64,000 nucleotides of DNA from Microbacterium caowuchunii (GCF_008727755.1 NZ_CP044231.1:496001-560000), one strand, 5' to 3'; positions 9,389-18,796 are shown, numbered from the stretch's first letter. The notes: generated from the letters alone by a model not told the origin. Numbers and translations: made by a program.

Positions 9389-9949
9389 ATGCCTAAGCCC
9401 ACGAAGGGTCCCCGTCTCGGTGGCGGTCCCGCACACGAGCGTCTGATGCTGGCCAACCTGGCCGCGTCGCTGTACACCCACAAGTCGATCACGACCACCG
9501 AGACCAAGGCCAAGCGCCTGCGTCCGCTGGCCGAGCGGCTCATCACATTCGCCAAGCGCGGCGACCTGCACGCGCGTCGTCGCGTCATCACGGTCCTGCG
9601 CAACAACAAGGACGCCGTGCACACGCTGTTCGCCGAGATCGCACCGCTGGTCGCGGAGCGCGAGGGCGGCTACACGCGCATCACGAAGATCGGCAACCGC
9701 AAGGGCGACAACGCGCCCATGGCGGTCATCGAGCTCGTGCTCGAGCCGGTCGTGAAGAAGTCCGCTCCGGCGAAGGCCGCCGCCCCGAAGACCGCTCCCG
9801 CGGCGGAGGCTGAGGCTGAGGCTGCTCCGGCGGCCGACGCGGGCGCCGAGTCGGCTGAGGAAGGCGCCGCTGCTGAGGCGGCCGCCGAGGACGCGCTCGA
9901 GACCCCCGCCGAGCAGGCTGAGGGCGACGAGGCCACGAAGTCCGAGTGA
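9389..9949 (+). CDS. rplQ: 50S ribosomal protein L17 with acidic C-terminal tail
   Basis: The L17 core (about residues 1-122) is clear: [20 protein letters not shown], the [20 protein letters not shown] block and [10 protein letters not shown]. It is followed by an extra tail of about 63 residues made almost only of Ala, Glu, Pro and Asp (for example [20 protein letters not shown]). Bacterial L17 is usually 115-130 aa, so the acidic tail is an add-on of this lineage, with unknown role. The gene ends the ribosomal cluster and is followed by a perfect terminator. Confidence 0.96.
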   Translation: MPKPTKGPRLGGGPAHERLMLANLAASLYTHKSITTTETKAKRLRPLAERLITFAKRGDLHARRRVITVLRNNKDAVHTLFAEIAPLVAEREGGYTRITKIGNRKGDNAPMAVIELVLEPVVKKSAPAKAAAPKTAPAAEAEAEAAPAADAGAESAEEGAAAEAAAEDALETPAEQAEGDEATKSE

Positions 9950-9976
9950 CCCTCCCGCCGGGCTAGCCCCGCGCAC

Positions 9977-10019
9977 CGCGAAGACCCGCGGGACTCTCCG
10001 AGTCCCGCGGGTCTTCGCG
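9977..10019. terminator. bidirectional terminator after rplQ
   Basis: A perfect 19-bp stem (9977-9995 with 10001-10019) around the loop CTCCG. It ends the alpha-type operon on the + strand and lies 50 bases beyond the end of the convergent acyltransferase gene, so it can serve both strands. Confidence 0.9.
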
Positions 10020-10068
10020 TATGTATGCCGTCACTGTCGGACGGCGTGGGGTGCCGGCGGGCGTCGCG

Positions 10069-12012
10069 TCAGGAGGCGAAGGGGGCGTGTGACGGCTGGA
10101 AGAACAGCTCCCGGCGCAGCTGCTCGGCGTAGGTGCGCTGCTCGGTGAACTCGGCGAGCCGGGCGCGGGCGTGCGCGGCGCGGTCGACCCCCTCGGCTAC
10201 GGCCTCCGCGAACACCCGTCCGCCGGCGTCGCCGGGATGGATCTGGTCACCGGCGAGGAGTTCCGGCTTCCCCGAGATGGCGTCCGCCCAGTCGGCGACC
10301 TGGACGGCGGCATGCGCGCGCGCGAAGGCGGCCAGGTCCGCGTTGACGCCGGGGATCCACGATCTCGGGGCGTAGGCGTTGACGAGCACCAGCTGCCGCT
10401 CCGGCCCGAGGATGTCGATGATCTCCTGCAGGCTGCGTGCGGACACCGAGCCGTTCGTGCCGAGCGCGAGCACGACGTAGGGGCGCAGGGCGCCGGCGGC
10501 CTCCAGTTCGCGCAGGATGCCCGGGGCAGCGTACATGGACCGCGAGACGGCCGCATCGATCTGGATGCCGGGGAAGCGCTCCAGCAGGCTCGAGGCGGAC
10601 GCCAGCATGACGGAGTCCCCGATGGCGGTGATCTGGTCGCCCGAGACGTCCTCGGCGGCGTCGTGCGTCGTCGCGTCTCCGGTGTCCGGGCCGGGATCGT
10701 GCTCCTCGAGAGCGGCGATGCCGGCCTCCACGACGGCCTGACCGCTGGAGACGCTGGGGGCGGAGACGACCGCGGACACTGTCCCGGCGGACAGGAGGGC
10801 GATGGCCGTCAGGCCGCCCAGGACCCCGGCCCGTCTGCGGGGGGAGAGCCGGAGCGCTCGTCCGAGGGCGGCTGCGTAGCCCCGGAAACCGAGACGGCGG
10901 ACGGGGCTCTCCACGAAGCGGTGCGAGGTCTCCGCGGCGAGGAGGGTCAGCACCAGAGCGAGGATCCCGACCCATACCGGGAAGGGCTGATCGGTCCCCG
11001 TGCGCTGGACGGACGCGACGAGCAGGACGAGCACCGGCCAGTGCCAGAGGTAGATCACGTACGAACGGTCGCCCACCCAGCGCAGCGGGGCGATGTCGAG
11101 CAGGCGGCCCAGCCACGACCCCGGCCAGCAGCCCGCCATGACGGCCAGAGCGGACAGGGCGCTGGCGAGCAGCAGCGTGCCGGGGAAGGTCGCCACGGAG
11201 TCATGCTGCGCGGATGCGGCGAGCAGGATCAGCCCCGCGACGGCGGCCGCGCCGGTCATAGGCACGAGGGCGCGGGCCGTGCGGCCATGCATCCACGGGC
11301 GCTCACGACGCCCCGCGGCCCGCCAGAGGACCGCCACCGCGACGCCGAGGAGGAGACCGAAGGCGTGGGAGTCCGTCCCGAAGTACGCACGCGTGATGTC
11401 CGCGCCGAGGGCCTCGGGGGTCGCGGCGGAGGAGACGATCACGCCCATCCAGACCGCTGAGGCGGCCGCGAGCACGAACGCGACGGTGACGCGCAGCCAC
11501 GGTCGGCGCACGAGCAGCAGCAGCGGCAGCAGAACGGGCCAGAGCAGGTAGAACTGCTCCTCGACGGCCAGCGACCAGAGGTTCCGGAAGAGTTCCGAAC
11601 CGCTCCCGGTGAAGTAGTCGGCGCCCTCGACCACGGACAGCCAGTTGTAACTGAAGGTGGCCGCGCCGACGAGCTGGCGCCCGAGACCGACCAGGACGTC
11701 ACCGCCGATCGCCCACGCGACGCTCGAGCAGGTGAGCAGGACGAGGCCGAGCGCCGGGAGCAGGCGCCGGGCCCGACGGCGCCAGAAGTCGCCGAGCCGG
11801 ATACGCCCGTTCGAGGCGTGCTCGCGCAGGAGCAGCGAGGTGATCAGGAAGCCGCTGATGACGAAGAAGACATCGACCCCGATGAACCCGCTGCCCAGCC
11901 ACCACAACGGGAAGAGGTGGTAGAGCACGACCAGGGTCACGGCGATCGCGCGGAGGCCGTCCAGTCCTGCGAAACGGGCGCGCGGGGAGGCTGGGGAATG
12001 TGGGGAAGGCAT
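10069..12012 (-). CDS. membrane acyltransferase with C-terminal SGNH domain
   Basis: This 647-aa protein joins an acyltransferase-3 (OafA/YrhL-type) membrane domain of about ten helices to an extracytoplasmic SGNH hydrolase-like domain. The first part shows the family start (FAGLDGLRAIAVTLVVLYH) and GVDVFFVISGFLITSLL. The SGNH domain begins near residue 460 with IGDSVM; GTNG follows near 517 and D-x-I-H-P near 592, supplying Ser, Asn and the Asp/His pair. Such fusions O-acetylate or otherwise acylate cell-envelope glycans. A TAGACT -10-like element lies upstream (12040-12045). The gene stands in opposite orientation between rplQ and truA, which are often adjacent. Confidence 0.88.
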   Translation of the reverse strand: MPSPHSPASPRARFAGLDGLRAIAVTLVVLYHLFPLWWLGSGFIGVDVFFVISGFLITSLLLREHASNGRIRLGDFWRRRARRLLPALGLVLLTCSSVAWAIGGDVLVGLGRQLVGAATFSYNWLSVVEGADYFTGSGSELFRNLWSLAVEEQFYLLWPVLLPLLLLVRRPWLRVTVAFVLAAASAVWMGVIVSSAATPEALGADITRAYFGTDSHAFGLLLGVAVAVLWRAAGRRERPWMHGRTARALVPMTGAAAVAGLILLAASAQHDSVATFPGTLLLASALSALAVMAGCWPGSWLGRLLDIAPLRWVGDRSYVIYLWHWPVLVLLVASVQRTGTDQPFPVWVGILALVLTLLAAETSHRFVESPVRRLGFRGYAAALGRALRLSPRRRAGVLGGLTAIALLSAGTVSAVVSAPSVSSGQAVVEAGIAALEEHDPGPDTGDATTHDAAEDVSGDQITAIGDSVMLASASSLLERFPGIQIDAAVSRSMYAAPGILRELEAAGALRPYVVLALGTNGSVSARSLQEIIDILGPERQLVLVNAYAPRSWIPGVNADLAAFARAHAAVQVADWADAISGKPELLAGDQIHPGDAGGRVFAEAVAEGVDRAAHARARLAEFTEQRTYAEQLRRELFFQPSHAPFAS

Positions 12013-12078
12013 AAACCGAAGAGTCCGTGGCGAACCTCCAGTCTACGCAGCCGGCCTCGGCGGACCTGGGCGTCGGCC

Positions 12079-12084
12079 TAGGCT
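12079..12084 (+). promoter_or_regulatory. -10 element for leaderless truA mRNA
   Basis: TAGGCT is followed by exactly six bases (all G) and then the truA ATG. This spacing places the transcription start at or next to the start codon, as in leaderless actinobacterial messages. The G-run could alternatively act as a ribosome-binding site. Confidence 0.5.
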
Positions 12085-12090
12085 GGGGGG

Positions 12091-12930
12091 ATGCGGATCC
12101 GCCTCGACATCGCCTACGACGGGACGCATTTCCGGGGATGGGCGCGCCAGCCCGGGCTGCGCACGGTACAGGGCACGCTCGAGACGGCGCTGGCCCGCAT
12201 CCTGGCCGGGAACCCCAGCCTGGTGGTCGCCGGGCGGACGGACGCGGGGGTGCATTCCACCGGCCAGGTCGCGCATCTGGACCTCGATGAGGCGCAGCGC
12301 GCCCGCCTGGAGCAGGGCAGGCGCACGCCCGCGGATCCGGTCTCGGCCCTCGCCGGACGCGTCCGGGGCGTGCTGGGCGCCTACCCCGACGTCACCGTGA
12401 CGCGCACGAGTCTCGCCCCAGAAGGGTTCGACGCGCGATTCTCGGCGGTATGGCGCCGCTACACCTACCGGATCGCGGATGAGGTCAGCGGGTACGACCC
12501 GCTCCAGCGGGAACGCACGACGAGCGTCCGCGCACGACTGGACGTCGACGCGATGGATGCCGCGGCCCGCTCCCTGATCGGTCTCCATGACTTCGCGGCG
12601 TACTGCAAGCCGCGGGAGGAGGCGACCACCATCCGGACGCTTCTGGAGTTCGACTGGCACCGCGCCGCCGACGGCGCGGTGGTCGCGAACGTCCGCGCCG
12701 ACGCCTTCTGCCACAGCATGGTCCGCGCGCTGGTCGGGGCCTGTGTCGCCGTGGGGGAGGGGCGATTGGACCCGTCCGACGTGGTGGCGCTCCGGGACGA
12801 GGGTGTGCGCACCAGCGCGTTCAAGGTCCTGGCCGCGCGCGGACTCGTGCTCTCCGAGGTCGGATACCCCACGGATGAGCTGCTGGCCGCCCGGGCGGAG
12901 CAGACCAGAGCGCGCCGCACTCGGGAGTGA
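12091..12930 (+). CDS. truA: tRNA pseudouridine(38-40) synthase TruA
   Basis: TruA (279 aa) converts uridines 38-40 of the tRNA anticodon arm to pseudouridine. The catalytic aspartate is D51 in the motif GRTDAGVH, and conserved YDGTHFRGWARQ (residues 9-20) and FCHSMVRALVG are present. It has its own promoter, so the acyltransferase insertion has uncoupled it from rplQ. The length is normal for the family. Confidence 0.95.
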   Translation: MRIRLDIAYDGTHFRGWARQPGLRTVQGTLETALARILAGNPSLVVAGRTDAGVHSTGQVAHLDLDEAQRARLEQGRRTPADPVSALAGRVRGVLGAYPDVTVTRTSLAPEGFDARFSAVWRRYTYRIADEVSGYDPLQRERTTSVRARLDVDAMDAAARSLIGLHDFAAYCKPREEATTIRTLLEFDWHRAADGAVVANVRADAFCHSMVRALVGACVAVGEGRLDPSDVVALRDEGVRTSAFKVLAARGLVLSEVGYPTDELLAARAEQTRARRTRE

Positions 12931-12982
12931 CATACGACTCGACCAGCGGAGGCTCACTCTGCGGGCATATTGTGGAGACCTG

Positions 12983-13717
12983 ATGAAGGTCATCTCCTAC
13001 AACCTCCGCAAGCACCGCGCCGCCGGCGAGATCGCCGATCTCGCCGAGCGCCACGGCGCCGACGTGCTGTGCCTGCAGGAGGCCGACACCACGGACATCC
13101 CGGAGCGTACGGGCGGGCTCCGGCTCGCCGATGCCACCCACCGGAACCGGCTGGGCCTGGCCGTCTACTACCGAGAGAGCAGTTTCCGCCTCGAGGACGT
13201 CCGCGCGCTCTCCCTGAAGAAATCGCTGCACGACCGTGTGCTGAAGCCCGCCGAGGAGCGGATGCTGGGTGTCCGGTTGCACGACATCGATGCGGGACGC
13301 CCGATCATCGTCGCCTCCTTCCACGCGGCCCCGCTGACCGCGCTCAACTCGCTGCGCCGGCACCAGATCCGCACCGCCCTGGCGGAGCTGCAGGACCTGG
13401 GGCCCGGCGTTCCGTCGCTGATGGTGGGGGACTACAACTACCCGGTCTTCAAGGAGAAGCTCGGAGAGCGCGTGCGCGATCAGGGATACGAACTCACCCT
13501 GAGCGATGCGCGCACCTACACGCGTTACCGGTTCTTCCGCGGGCACTACGATTTCGCGACGTCCGTCGGCTTCGACATCGCGCACATCCGCACGCTCCCG
13601 CAGGGGCTCAGTGATCATCTGCCGATCCTTGTGACGGCCTCGCTGGATCCCGCTCAGGGCGTCGCGCTGGAGACGATCGAGGACATCGCGGAGACCGTCG
13701 AGGACGCGACGGCCTGA
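12983..13717 (+). CDS. endonuclease/exonuclease/phosphatase family protein
   Basis: The 244-aa product has the fold shared by DNase I, exonuclease III and inositol phosphatases. It starts MKVISYNLRKH (metal/phosphate-binding Asn), has CLQEAD (catalytic Glu), a middle H (ASFHAAPL), GDYN (Asp-x-Asn) and a final SDHLP with the catalytic Asp-His. The start at 12983 was chosen because it begins exactly at the first conserved strand and has GGAG upstream; longer in-frame starts run back into truA. No signal peptide is seen. The substrate (nucleic acid or phosphoester) cannot be told from sequence. Confidence 0.82.
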   Translation: MKVISYNLRKHRAAGEIADLAERHGADVLCLQEADTTDIPERTGGLRLADATHRNRLGLAVYYRESSFRLEDVRALSLKKSLHDRVLKPAEERMLGVRLHDIDAGRPIIVASFHAAPLTALNSLRRHQIRTALAELQDLGPGVPSLMVGDYNYPVFKEKLGERVRDQGYELTLSDARTYTRYRFFRGHYDFATSVGFDIAHIRTLPQGLSDHLPILVTASLDPAQGVALETIEDIAETVEDATA

Positions 13718-13720
13718 CGC

Positions 13721-15505
13721 TCAGGCGAGGCCCGCGCAGGCGCCGTCGATCGTGGCGGAGGTCCCCGGGATGACGGGTGTGGCCCGCACGAGCAGCGAAT
13801 CGGTCACGGGTGTGCGCACCCGGATCAGGGCCGTCGCCTCCTCACCCGGACGAAGGTCCGTCGCCCAGGTCAGCACGGTGTGGTCCCGATCGCTCGCCGT
13901 GCTGAAGCCGGGTGTCGGGCCGCCGCCCGTCGCCGTGGCCGAGACGAGCTCGGAGCCGCGCGGCAGGTAGAGGTAGGCGACCGTGTTGGTGACGCCGGCG
14001 GGCGTGCCGAAGCCGCCGCCGCCGGTGATGTACGAGGGGAGGGCGGCGGCATCGGCCGGAGCGTCGTCGCGCAGCCGCACGAGCAACGCGGCCTCCTGCG
14101 CGCCGGTCGTGCCCGTGCACCACTGCACGTCGGTCCCGACGTGCATGTAGTAGTCCATCTTCGAGCCGGTGCCGTCGTTGAGGTAGACGCCGAAGGAGGT
14201 CTGTTCGGCGTCGGTCACGGGGAGCCCGCCCTGCAGGGTCGTCCCGTCGAGGATCGCCTGCTCCGCCTCGTCCGCGTTCCAGATCAGCAGCCGGTGCTCC
14301 GCCCCGGCACGCGCGAGCCCCGACATCAGAACACGTGGGTCGGCGGACCCGTCCGAAAGTGCGCTGAATACGGAGGCGGCGGCGGCCTCGAAGAAGGCAT
14401 CCTGCTCCGCGCCACCGTCGTAGCGCAGGTACACCTCGTTGAGGAGGAGCGGGATCGCGTTCTCCGCGGTGAGCATGTCGCCGCTGGGCAGGGCCACCGG
14501 GCCGGTGGCCGCGAGCAGATACGACAGCGCCACCGGGTCGAGGGAAAGCACCCCGTCGACCCGCATCCCCATCTCCCGTGCCCACATCTCCGAGGAGATC
14601 TCCGCGGCCTGTGAGAACTCGGGTACCTGCGTGGCATTCTGGAACCATTGTCCAGGCTTGCCCGCGGTGATCGTGGCCAGATCCGGACCGATGTCCAGTA
14701 CCGGTTCCGTGTACCGGGGGAAGTCGAACGTCGCCGAGGCTTGAGCGCTGAGCGAGATCGCGCCATCCTCCGTGTGGATGACGGCCATCGCGCCCACGAT
14801 CCCGCCCAGCGAGCGCCACTCCGCGTTGTTCTGGAACACGACGAGGTAGTTCCGGGGGCCCTCCTGGCCGAGCATGCGGGGCATGAGGGCCGTCGCGCGG
14901 GCGACCGCATCCGCGCCGTCGTGGACCGTGTGCAGCAGCGCGCTGATGTCGGCCACGCTCTCGGCGAGCGGGGGCAGGACGCCGCCCAGGTCGATGCCGT
15001 CGACGGCGTCGGCGGCCCGGCCGATCTCTGCTGCGCCGGCCTCCGCGGCGGGCTGGAGGTCGGTGAACCCGGTCAGGTCGAACCGGCCATCGACCGGTCG
15101 CAGGGCGTCCAGGGAGAAGTCCGAGGCGACGTCGATGAGGGGGACGAGCGCGGTCCCGGCAACCTCGTCGAGGGCCGCGGTCACCACACCGACCGCGGAG
15201 AGCTGATCCCCGATCCAGGGCAGGCCCTCGGCGGCAGCCCACACGGGATCGGAGGTGAGGCTGCGGGCAGCGGCCGTCTCGCGCGCGATCGCCGGGAGGC
15301 GTTCGCTCACCGTCGCCGGATCGTCGATGTCGGCGGCGACGCTGCGGGCCGTCGACTCGGCGGCCCGCAGATGCGAGGCGGCGAGGGAGGCACGCACGCC
15401 CAGCCAGACGACGGCGGCAGCGACCAGCACGAGGAGAATGAGCAGCATCCAGACCAGGATCCGACCGGCGGTGCGCGCCGGTCGTGGAAGCAGGGGATTG
15501 GTCAC
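13721..15505 (-). CDS. DUF4012 domain-containing envelope protein
   Basis: The 594-aa protein has an N-terminal membrane helix (about residues 16-40, in RILVWMLLILLVLVAAAVVW), so most of it is likely outside the cytoplasmic membrane. The body matches DUF4012, a family common in actinobacteria and often near exopolysaccharide genes: RNYLVVFQNNAEWRSLGG and the stretch through VDGVLSLDPVALSYLLAATG are typical. The biochemical function is unknown. The GTG start lies six bases after a TAAGGT hexamer, suggesting a leaderless message. It is convergent with the preceding nuclease-like gene and divergent from the lipoprotein gene at 15587. Confidence 0.8.
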   Translation of the reverse strand: MTNPLLPRPARTAGRILVWMLLILLVLVAAAVVWLGVRASLAASHLRAAESTARSVAADIDDPATVSERLPAIARETAAARSLTSDPVWAAAEGLPWIGDQLSAVGVVTAALDEVAGTALVPLIDVASDFSLDALRPVDGRFDLTGFTDLQPAAEAGAAEIGRAADAVDGIDLGGVLPPLAESVADISALLHTVHDGADAVARATALMPRMLGQEGPRNYLVVFQNNAEWRSLGGIVGAMAVIHTEDGAISLSAQASATFDFPRYTEPVLDIGPDLATITAGKPGQWFQNATQVPEFSQAAEISSEMWAREMGMRVDGVLSLDPVALSYLLAATGPVALPSGDMLTAENAIPLLLNEVYLRYDGGAEQDAFFEAAAASVFSALSDGSADPRVLMSGLARAGAEHRLLIWNADEAEQAILDGTTLQGGLPVTDAEQTSFGVYLNDGTGSKMDYYMHVGTDVQWCTGTTGAQEAALLVRLRDDAPADAAALPSYITGGGGFGTPAGVTNTVAYLYLPRGSELVSATATGGGPTPGFSTASDRDHTVLTWATDLRPGEEATALIRVRTPVTDSLLVRATPVIPGTSATIDGACAGLA

Positions 15506-15511
15506 GCGACC

Positions 15512-15517
15512 ACCTTA
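15512..15517 (-). promoter_or_regulatory. -10 element for the DUF4012 gene
   Basis: On the minus strand TAAGGT is followed by GGTCGC and then the GTG start codon, the 6-base spacing expected of a leaderless transcript. Confidence 0.45.
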
Positions 15518-15586
15518 CGGGGTGCGATTTCGCCGTCCCCCGCGCCTCTAGACTGGGCGAGGACGCTCACGCGGGAGGGGGATCGG

Positions 15587-16201
15587 ATGAGGCGCACGCG
15601 CATGCCCGTGGTGGTCGCGGCGCTCCTCGCCGGCACGCTGGGGCTCGCTGCCTGCGGCCCCGCCCCGTGGAACGACGCCGCACAGGGCACCCCGGTGCCC
15701 TCCGCGACGCGGACCGCGCCCATTCCCGCGCCCGTCTCGAACGACCTGTCCAGCGGATCCACGGAGCGCGAACTGGTCGCCGGGGCCGTCTCGGCCACGA
15801 TCAACTACTGGTCGACGCTCTCGATGGACAAGTGGACGGCGTCGGCGCTGAAGCCCGTCAGCCTCTCGATGGTGACTACCGTGACGCCGGACGACGGTCA
15901 GAAGGTGTTCCTGCAGAAGGCCACCATGGTGGCCGTCCCGGGCAATGCGGCCACGTCGTTCGAGCCACTCGCCCCGCAGATCGACCAGTCCTCGGTCACG
16001 CCCGGATATCTCGTCCTCGCGCCGTACAGCTATTCGCAGACGTTCAACGTCGGTGACGTCCCGGATGCAGCGACCTTCGTCACGATCCAGTTCACCTACG
16101 ACTACCTCGTGCAGACGACGCCCACGTCGGCGGAGTACGCGAAGCAGACGGCCAGCGACACCCTCACCATCGCGATCGCCGCGGCCCCCGACGCGCAATA
16201 G
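15587..16201 (+). CDS. putative lipoprotein
   Basis: A 204-aa exported protein of unknown function. It has a classic lipoprotein signal: basic MRRTRM, hydrophobic VVVAALLAGTLGL, then the lipobox A-A-C with the modified Cys at residue 23. A Pro/Thr-rich linker follows. The remainder (SATINYWSTLSMDKWTAS, LVLAPYSYSQTFNV, IQFTYDYLVQT) is probably a beta-rich domain. AGGGGG lies 5 bases upstream of the ATG. It is similar in layout to the next gene, a second lipoprotein. Confidence 0.7.
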   Translation: MRRTRMPVVVAALLAGTLGLAACGPAPWNDAAQGTPVPSATRTAPIPAPVSNDLSSGSTERELVAGAVSATINYWSTLSMDKWTASALKPVSLSMVTTVTPDDGQKVFLQKATMVAVPGNAATSFEPLAPQIDQSSVTPGYLVLAPYSYSQTFNVGDVPDAATFVTIQFTYDYLVQTTPTSAEYAKQTASDTLTIAIAAAPDAQ

Positions 16202-16356
16202 CCGCGCCCGCGCGCGGCCGCGGGGAGTGTGCTCACCGGGACCACGGTTCGTCCCGTAGACTTTCGGCGCCGTCCCCGGAACTCCCGAACCGCAGGGCCG
16301 GCATCACCCGAACACATACGTCCGCGACGTCTGCGGACCCTCTGAGGAGTGGCCCC

Positions 16357-17082
16357 GTGAGCCTTCGCCGCCTGCCTGTCCGACGTGCCCGCCGGACTGC
16401 GATCGGGGCGACGCTCGCCCTGGTCGGGGTTCTGTCCCTGTCCGGCTGCTCGCAGCTCGTGGACGCGTTCAACAACATGCAGGGCGACACGGCCTCCGTG
16501 CCGGCCAACGCGGGCGCCACCGTGCGGCCGTCGGCCACGCCGACCGAGACCATGGCGTTCAACTCGCAGTTCACCTACGACGGCTCGGTCATGATGAGTT
16601 CGGAGATCGCCGACGACCTCGAGCTCCGGCTCGAGCTGTGGGCCGTGGACTCCAAGCGGACCCAGGAGTGGACGCCCGCGCGGGACAAGACGTTCGGTTT
16701 CGCGGTGAACGTCTATGACCGGCGCGTGGACGACAAGGCGGTGCTGGCGGAGAAGCGCCGCGTCTACATCTCCTCCATCCAGATCATGTCGCAGACCGCC
16801 CAGACCTCCGGTCAGGTGCAGTCGCCCTTCCAGTTCAGCGCGGACCCCCGCACGCTCGTGCCCACGGACACGCTCCGCTCCGAGCGCGGCCTGCTGCTGA
16901 ACACCTACCAGGGGGGTCTGCTCGTGCCCGAGCAGACGATCCGCCAGCTGCCTGCGGACACCTTCGGGATGACGCTCGAGTTCGCCATGACCATCACCGT
17001 GGAGGGGACGGCCAACACGGACACGTCCTTCCAGCAGCAGACGGTCTACCAGTACGTCCCGATCGCGATCTTCCAGGACTGA
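16357..17082 (+). CDS. putative lipoprotein
   Basis: A 241-aa exported protein with a lipobox (LSGC, Cys about residue 32) after a twin-arginine-containing basic N-terminus (RRLPVRRARRTAIG). The mature part shares features with the preceding lipoprotein: a strand-rich region, MTVTV-like beta segments and a final YQYVPIAIFQD. Function is unknown. The start is GTG with GAGGAG 7-8 bases upstream. Its last codons and stop lie inside a 19-bp tandem repeat, so the C-terminus may have been changed by repeat expansion. Confidence 0.68.
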   Translation: MSLRRLPVRRARRTAIGATLALVGVLSLSGCSQLVDAFNNMQGDTASVPANAGATVRPSATPTETMAFNSQFTYDGSVMMSSEIADDLELRLELWAVDSKRTQEWTPARDKTFGFAVNVYDRRVDDKAVLAEKRRVYISSIQIMSQTAQTSGQVQSPFQFSADPRTLVPTDTLRSERGLLLNTYQGGLLVPEQTIRQLPADTFGMTLEFAMTITVEGTANTDTSFQQQTVYQYVPIAIFQD

Positions 17083-17127
17083 GTCGCCTTTCCAGGACTG
17101 AGTCGCCTTTCCCGGACTGATTCGCCC
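17071..17127 (+). repeat. three tandem copies of a 19-bp repeat
   Basis: Units 17071-17089 and 17090-17108 are identical (TTCCAGGACTGAGTCGCCT); 17109-17127 differs at a few positions. A further degenerate half-unit follows at about 17131-17144. The stop codon of the lipoprotein gene is inside unit 1. Confidence 0.85.
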
Positions 17128-17286
17128 ATCCGGCACCGAGTCGCCGCCGGAACGGCCGTCCTCGCGCAATCTTGCGCAAACCTTGCGCTTCGTGCCGCCG
17201 ATACCGGCGGAGCTCTTGCGGTGGCTGCGCGAGTCTGGATTCAGGCGCCACTGCGGCGCCGGGACGAGGGGCGGAACCCCTCCCGG

Positions 17287-18792
17287 ATGGAAATGGGCGA
17301 AATGACCGACTCTCGGATGGCGTACCCCCGGAGCTCTTCGCGTGAGATCGAGGCCGCCGCCGACTTCGGCTACGACGACATGATGCCCGGAGCCGAGACG
17401 CACTTCGATCAGGACTTCATGTCGGTGCTGGAGAGCGCGACGGTCCACCGCTCCACGATCGGCTGCATCATCCCGGCGTACAACGAGGAGGAGTCCATCG
17501 CGGACGTCCTCGAAGGGCTGCTGCGCCAGACGCGTGTCCCGGACGTCATCCATGTGGTGGTCAACAACACCTCCGACAACACGGTGAAGATCGCCTCCGA
17601 GTACGCCGGTCCGCACGAGGTCATGACCGACCTCGGCGAGCAGTTCACCGAGGTGTTCGTGCACGACATCGGCAAGAACCCGGACAAGAAGGTGGGCGCC
17701 CTCAACTACGGCTATTCCCTCGTGGAGGGATGCGACTACCTGCTGGGCGTCGACGGAGACACCATCGCCGACCCGCGTGCGGTCGAGTACCTCGAGACCG
17801 AGGCGGTCAGCGACTCCCGTATCGGCGGGATCTCCGCCATCTACTCGATCGACGATCGCCCCATCCAGGGTCTCGTGGCGAAGTGGCTCATCGCCGGCCA
17901 ACGCACCCAGTTCGCCGCCTTCAACCTGCAGAACCTGCTGCGCGGCCGCAACATGGCCGTGCTGGGCGGTCAGTTCTCGATCTTCTCGACCAACGCGCTG
18001 CGGGACGCGATGAAGGCGAACCACCAGAGCACGCCGTGGGTGAAGGACAGCGAGGTCGAGGACTCCCTGCTGTCACTGCAGATCAAGAGTGCCGGTTACC
18101 TGACCAAGATCAGCCCCTACGCCCGCGCCAACGTCGGCGGGATGACCACCATCAAGGGGTACGACGCCCAGCAGGTGAAGTGGACCTACGGGGCGATCGA
18201 GCTCATGTGGCCCGGACAGCGCGGTGACACCAAGGGGCAGCCGTTCCACCCGAACCTGCGGCTGCGCTGGTTCGAGAACTTCGGCATGCTGACCAACCTG
18301 TTCGTGCGGGTGGCCTTCCTGATCCTGCTGGCGGGATCGCTCTCGCTGGGGGCGTTCGTGTTCTCGCCGCTCTGGCTGATCCCGCCCGTCGTGGCGATCC
18401 TGCTGAACGTGCGCATCGCACGCACCATGGAGAACTGCACCCAGCGCGACGTGCTCTTCGCCGCGCTGGTCTTCCCCGCCGAGATCTTCATGTGGATCCG
18501 CCTCAGCCACTTCGTACGGTCGTGGACCCGTTTCCTGTCGCGGAAGAAGGTCGACAACTGGGCGATGCAGGCGAGGGCCGAGCGCGGCGGCGGATCCATC
18601 GGGCACTGGGCCCCGTTCATCATCCTGATCCTGGTGCTCATCGCCATGGCGGTCATCTGGACGATGCTCGGTCCGGTCGTGCAGTCCACCATCCTCTGGA
18701 TCGGCTGGCCCATCGTGGGAGTCGTGACCGTGCTGCAGACGCTGTTCATGGCGACGAAGCTCTTCCGCCGGTACCAGGGCTACAAGGTCTGA
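17287..18792 (+). CDS. processive family-2 glycosyltransferase, membrane-bound
   Basis: A roughly 501-aa inverting GT2 of the cellulose/chitin/poly-GlcNAc synthase type. CIIPAYNEEESIADV (near residue 60) is the nucleotide-binding start, GVDGD (near 155) is the metal-binding D-x-D, VEDS (near 257) holds the catalytic Asp, and QQVKW (near 297) corresponds to the processivity motif Q-x-x-R-W with Lys for Arg. Membrane helices follow at about 335-390 and 460-495. No PilZ domain is seen. Three in-frame ATGs (17287, 17293, 17302) are possible starts. The likely role is synthesis and export of a polysaccharide; a GH6 glycosidase gene lies 1.1 kb downstream. Confidence 0.82.
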   Translation: MEMGEMTDSRMAYPRSSSREIEAAADFGYDDMMPGAETHFDQDFMSVLESATVHRSTIGCIIPAYNEEESIADVLEGLLRQTRVPDVIHVVVNNTSDNTVKIASEYAGPHEVMTDLGEQFTEVFVHDIGKNPDKKVGALNYGYSLVEGCDYLLGVDGDTIADPRAVEYLETEAVSDSRIGGISAIYSIDDRPIQGLVAKWLIAGQRTQFAAFNLQNLLRGRNMAVLGGQFSIFSTNALRDAMKANHQSTPWVKDSEVEDSLLSLQIKSAGYLTKISPYARANVGGMTTIKGYDAQQVKWTYGAIELMWPGQRGDTKGQPFHPNLRLRWFENFGMLTNLFVRVAFLILLAGSLSLGAFVFSPLWLIPPVVAILLNVRIARTMENCTQRDVLFAALVFPAEIFMWIRLSHFVRSWTRFLSRKKVDNWAMQARAERGGGSIGHWAPFIILILVLIAMAVIWTMLGPVVQSTILWIGWPIVGVVTVLQTLFMATKLFRRYQGYKV

Positions 18793-18796
18793 TCCC

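Noticed and set aside
8132..9976. 614-codon minus-strand ORF opposite rpsK, rpoA and rplQ
   Set aside because: Antisense shadow of three confirmed genes, no start with a ribosome-binding site and low-complexity composition.
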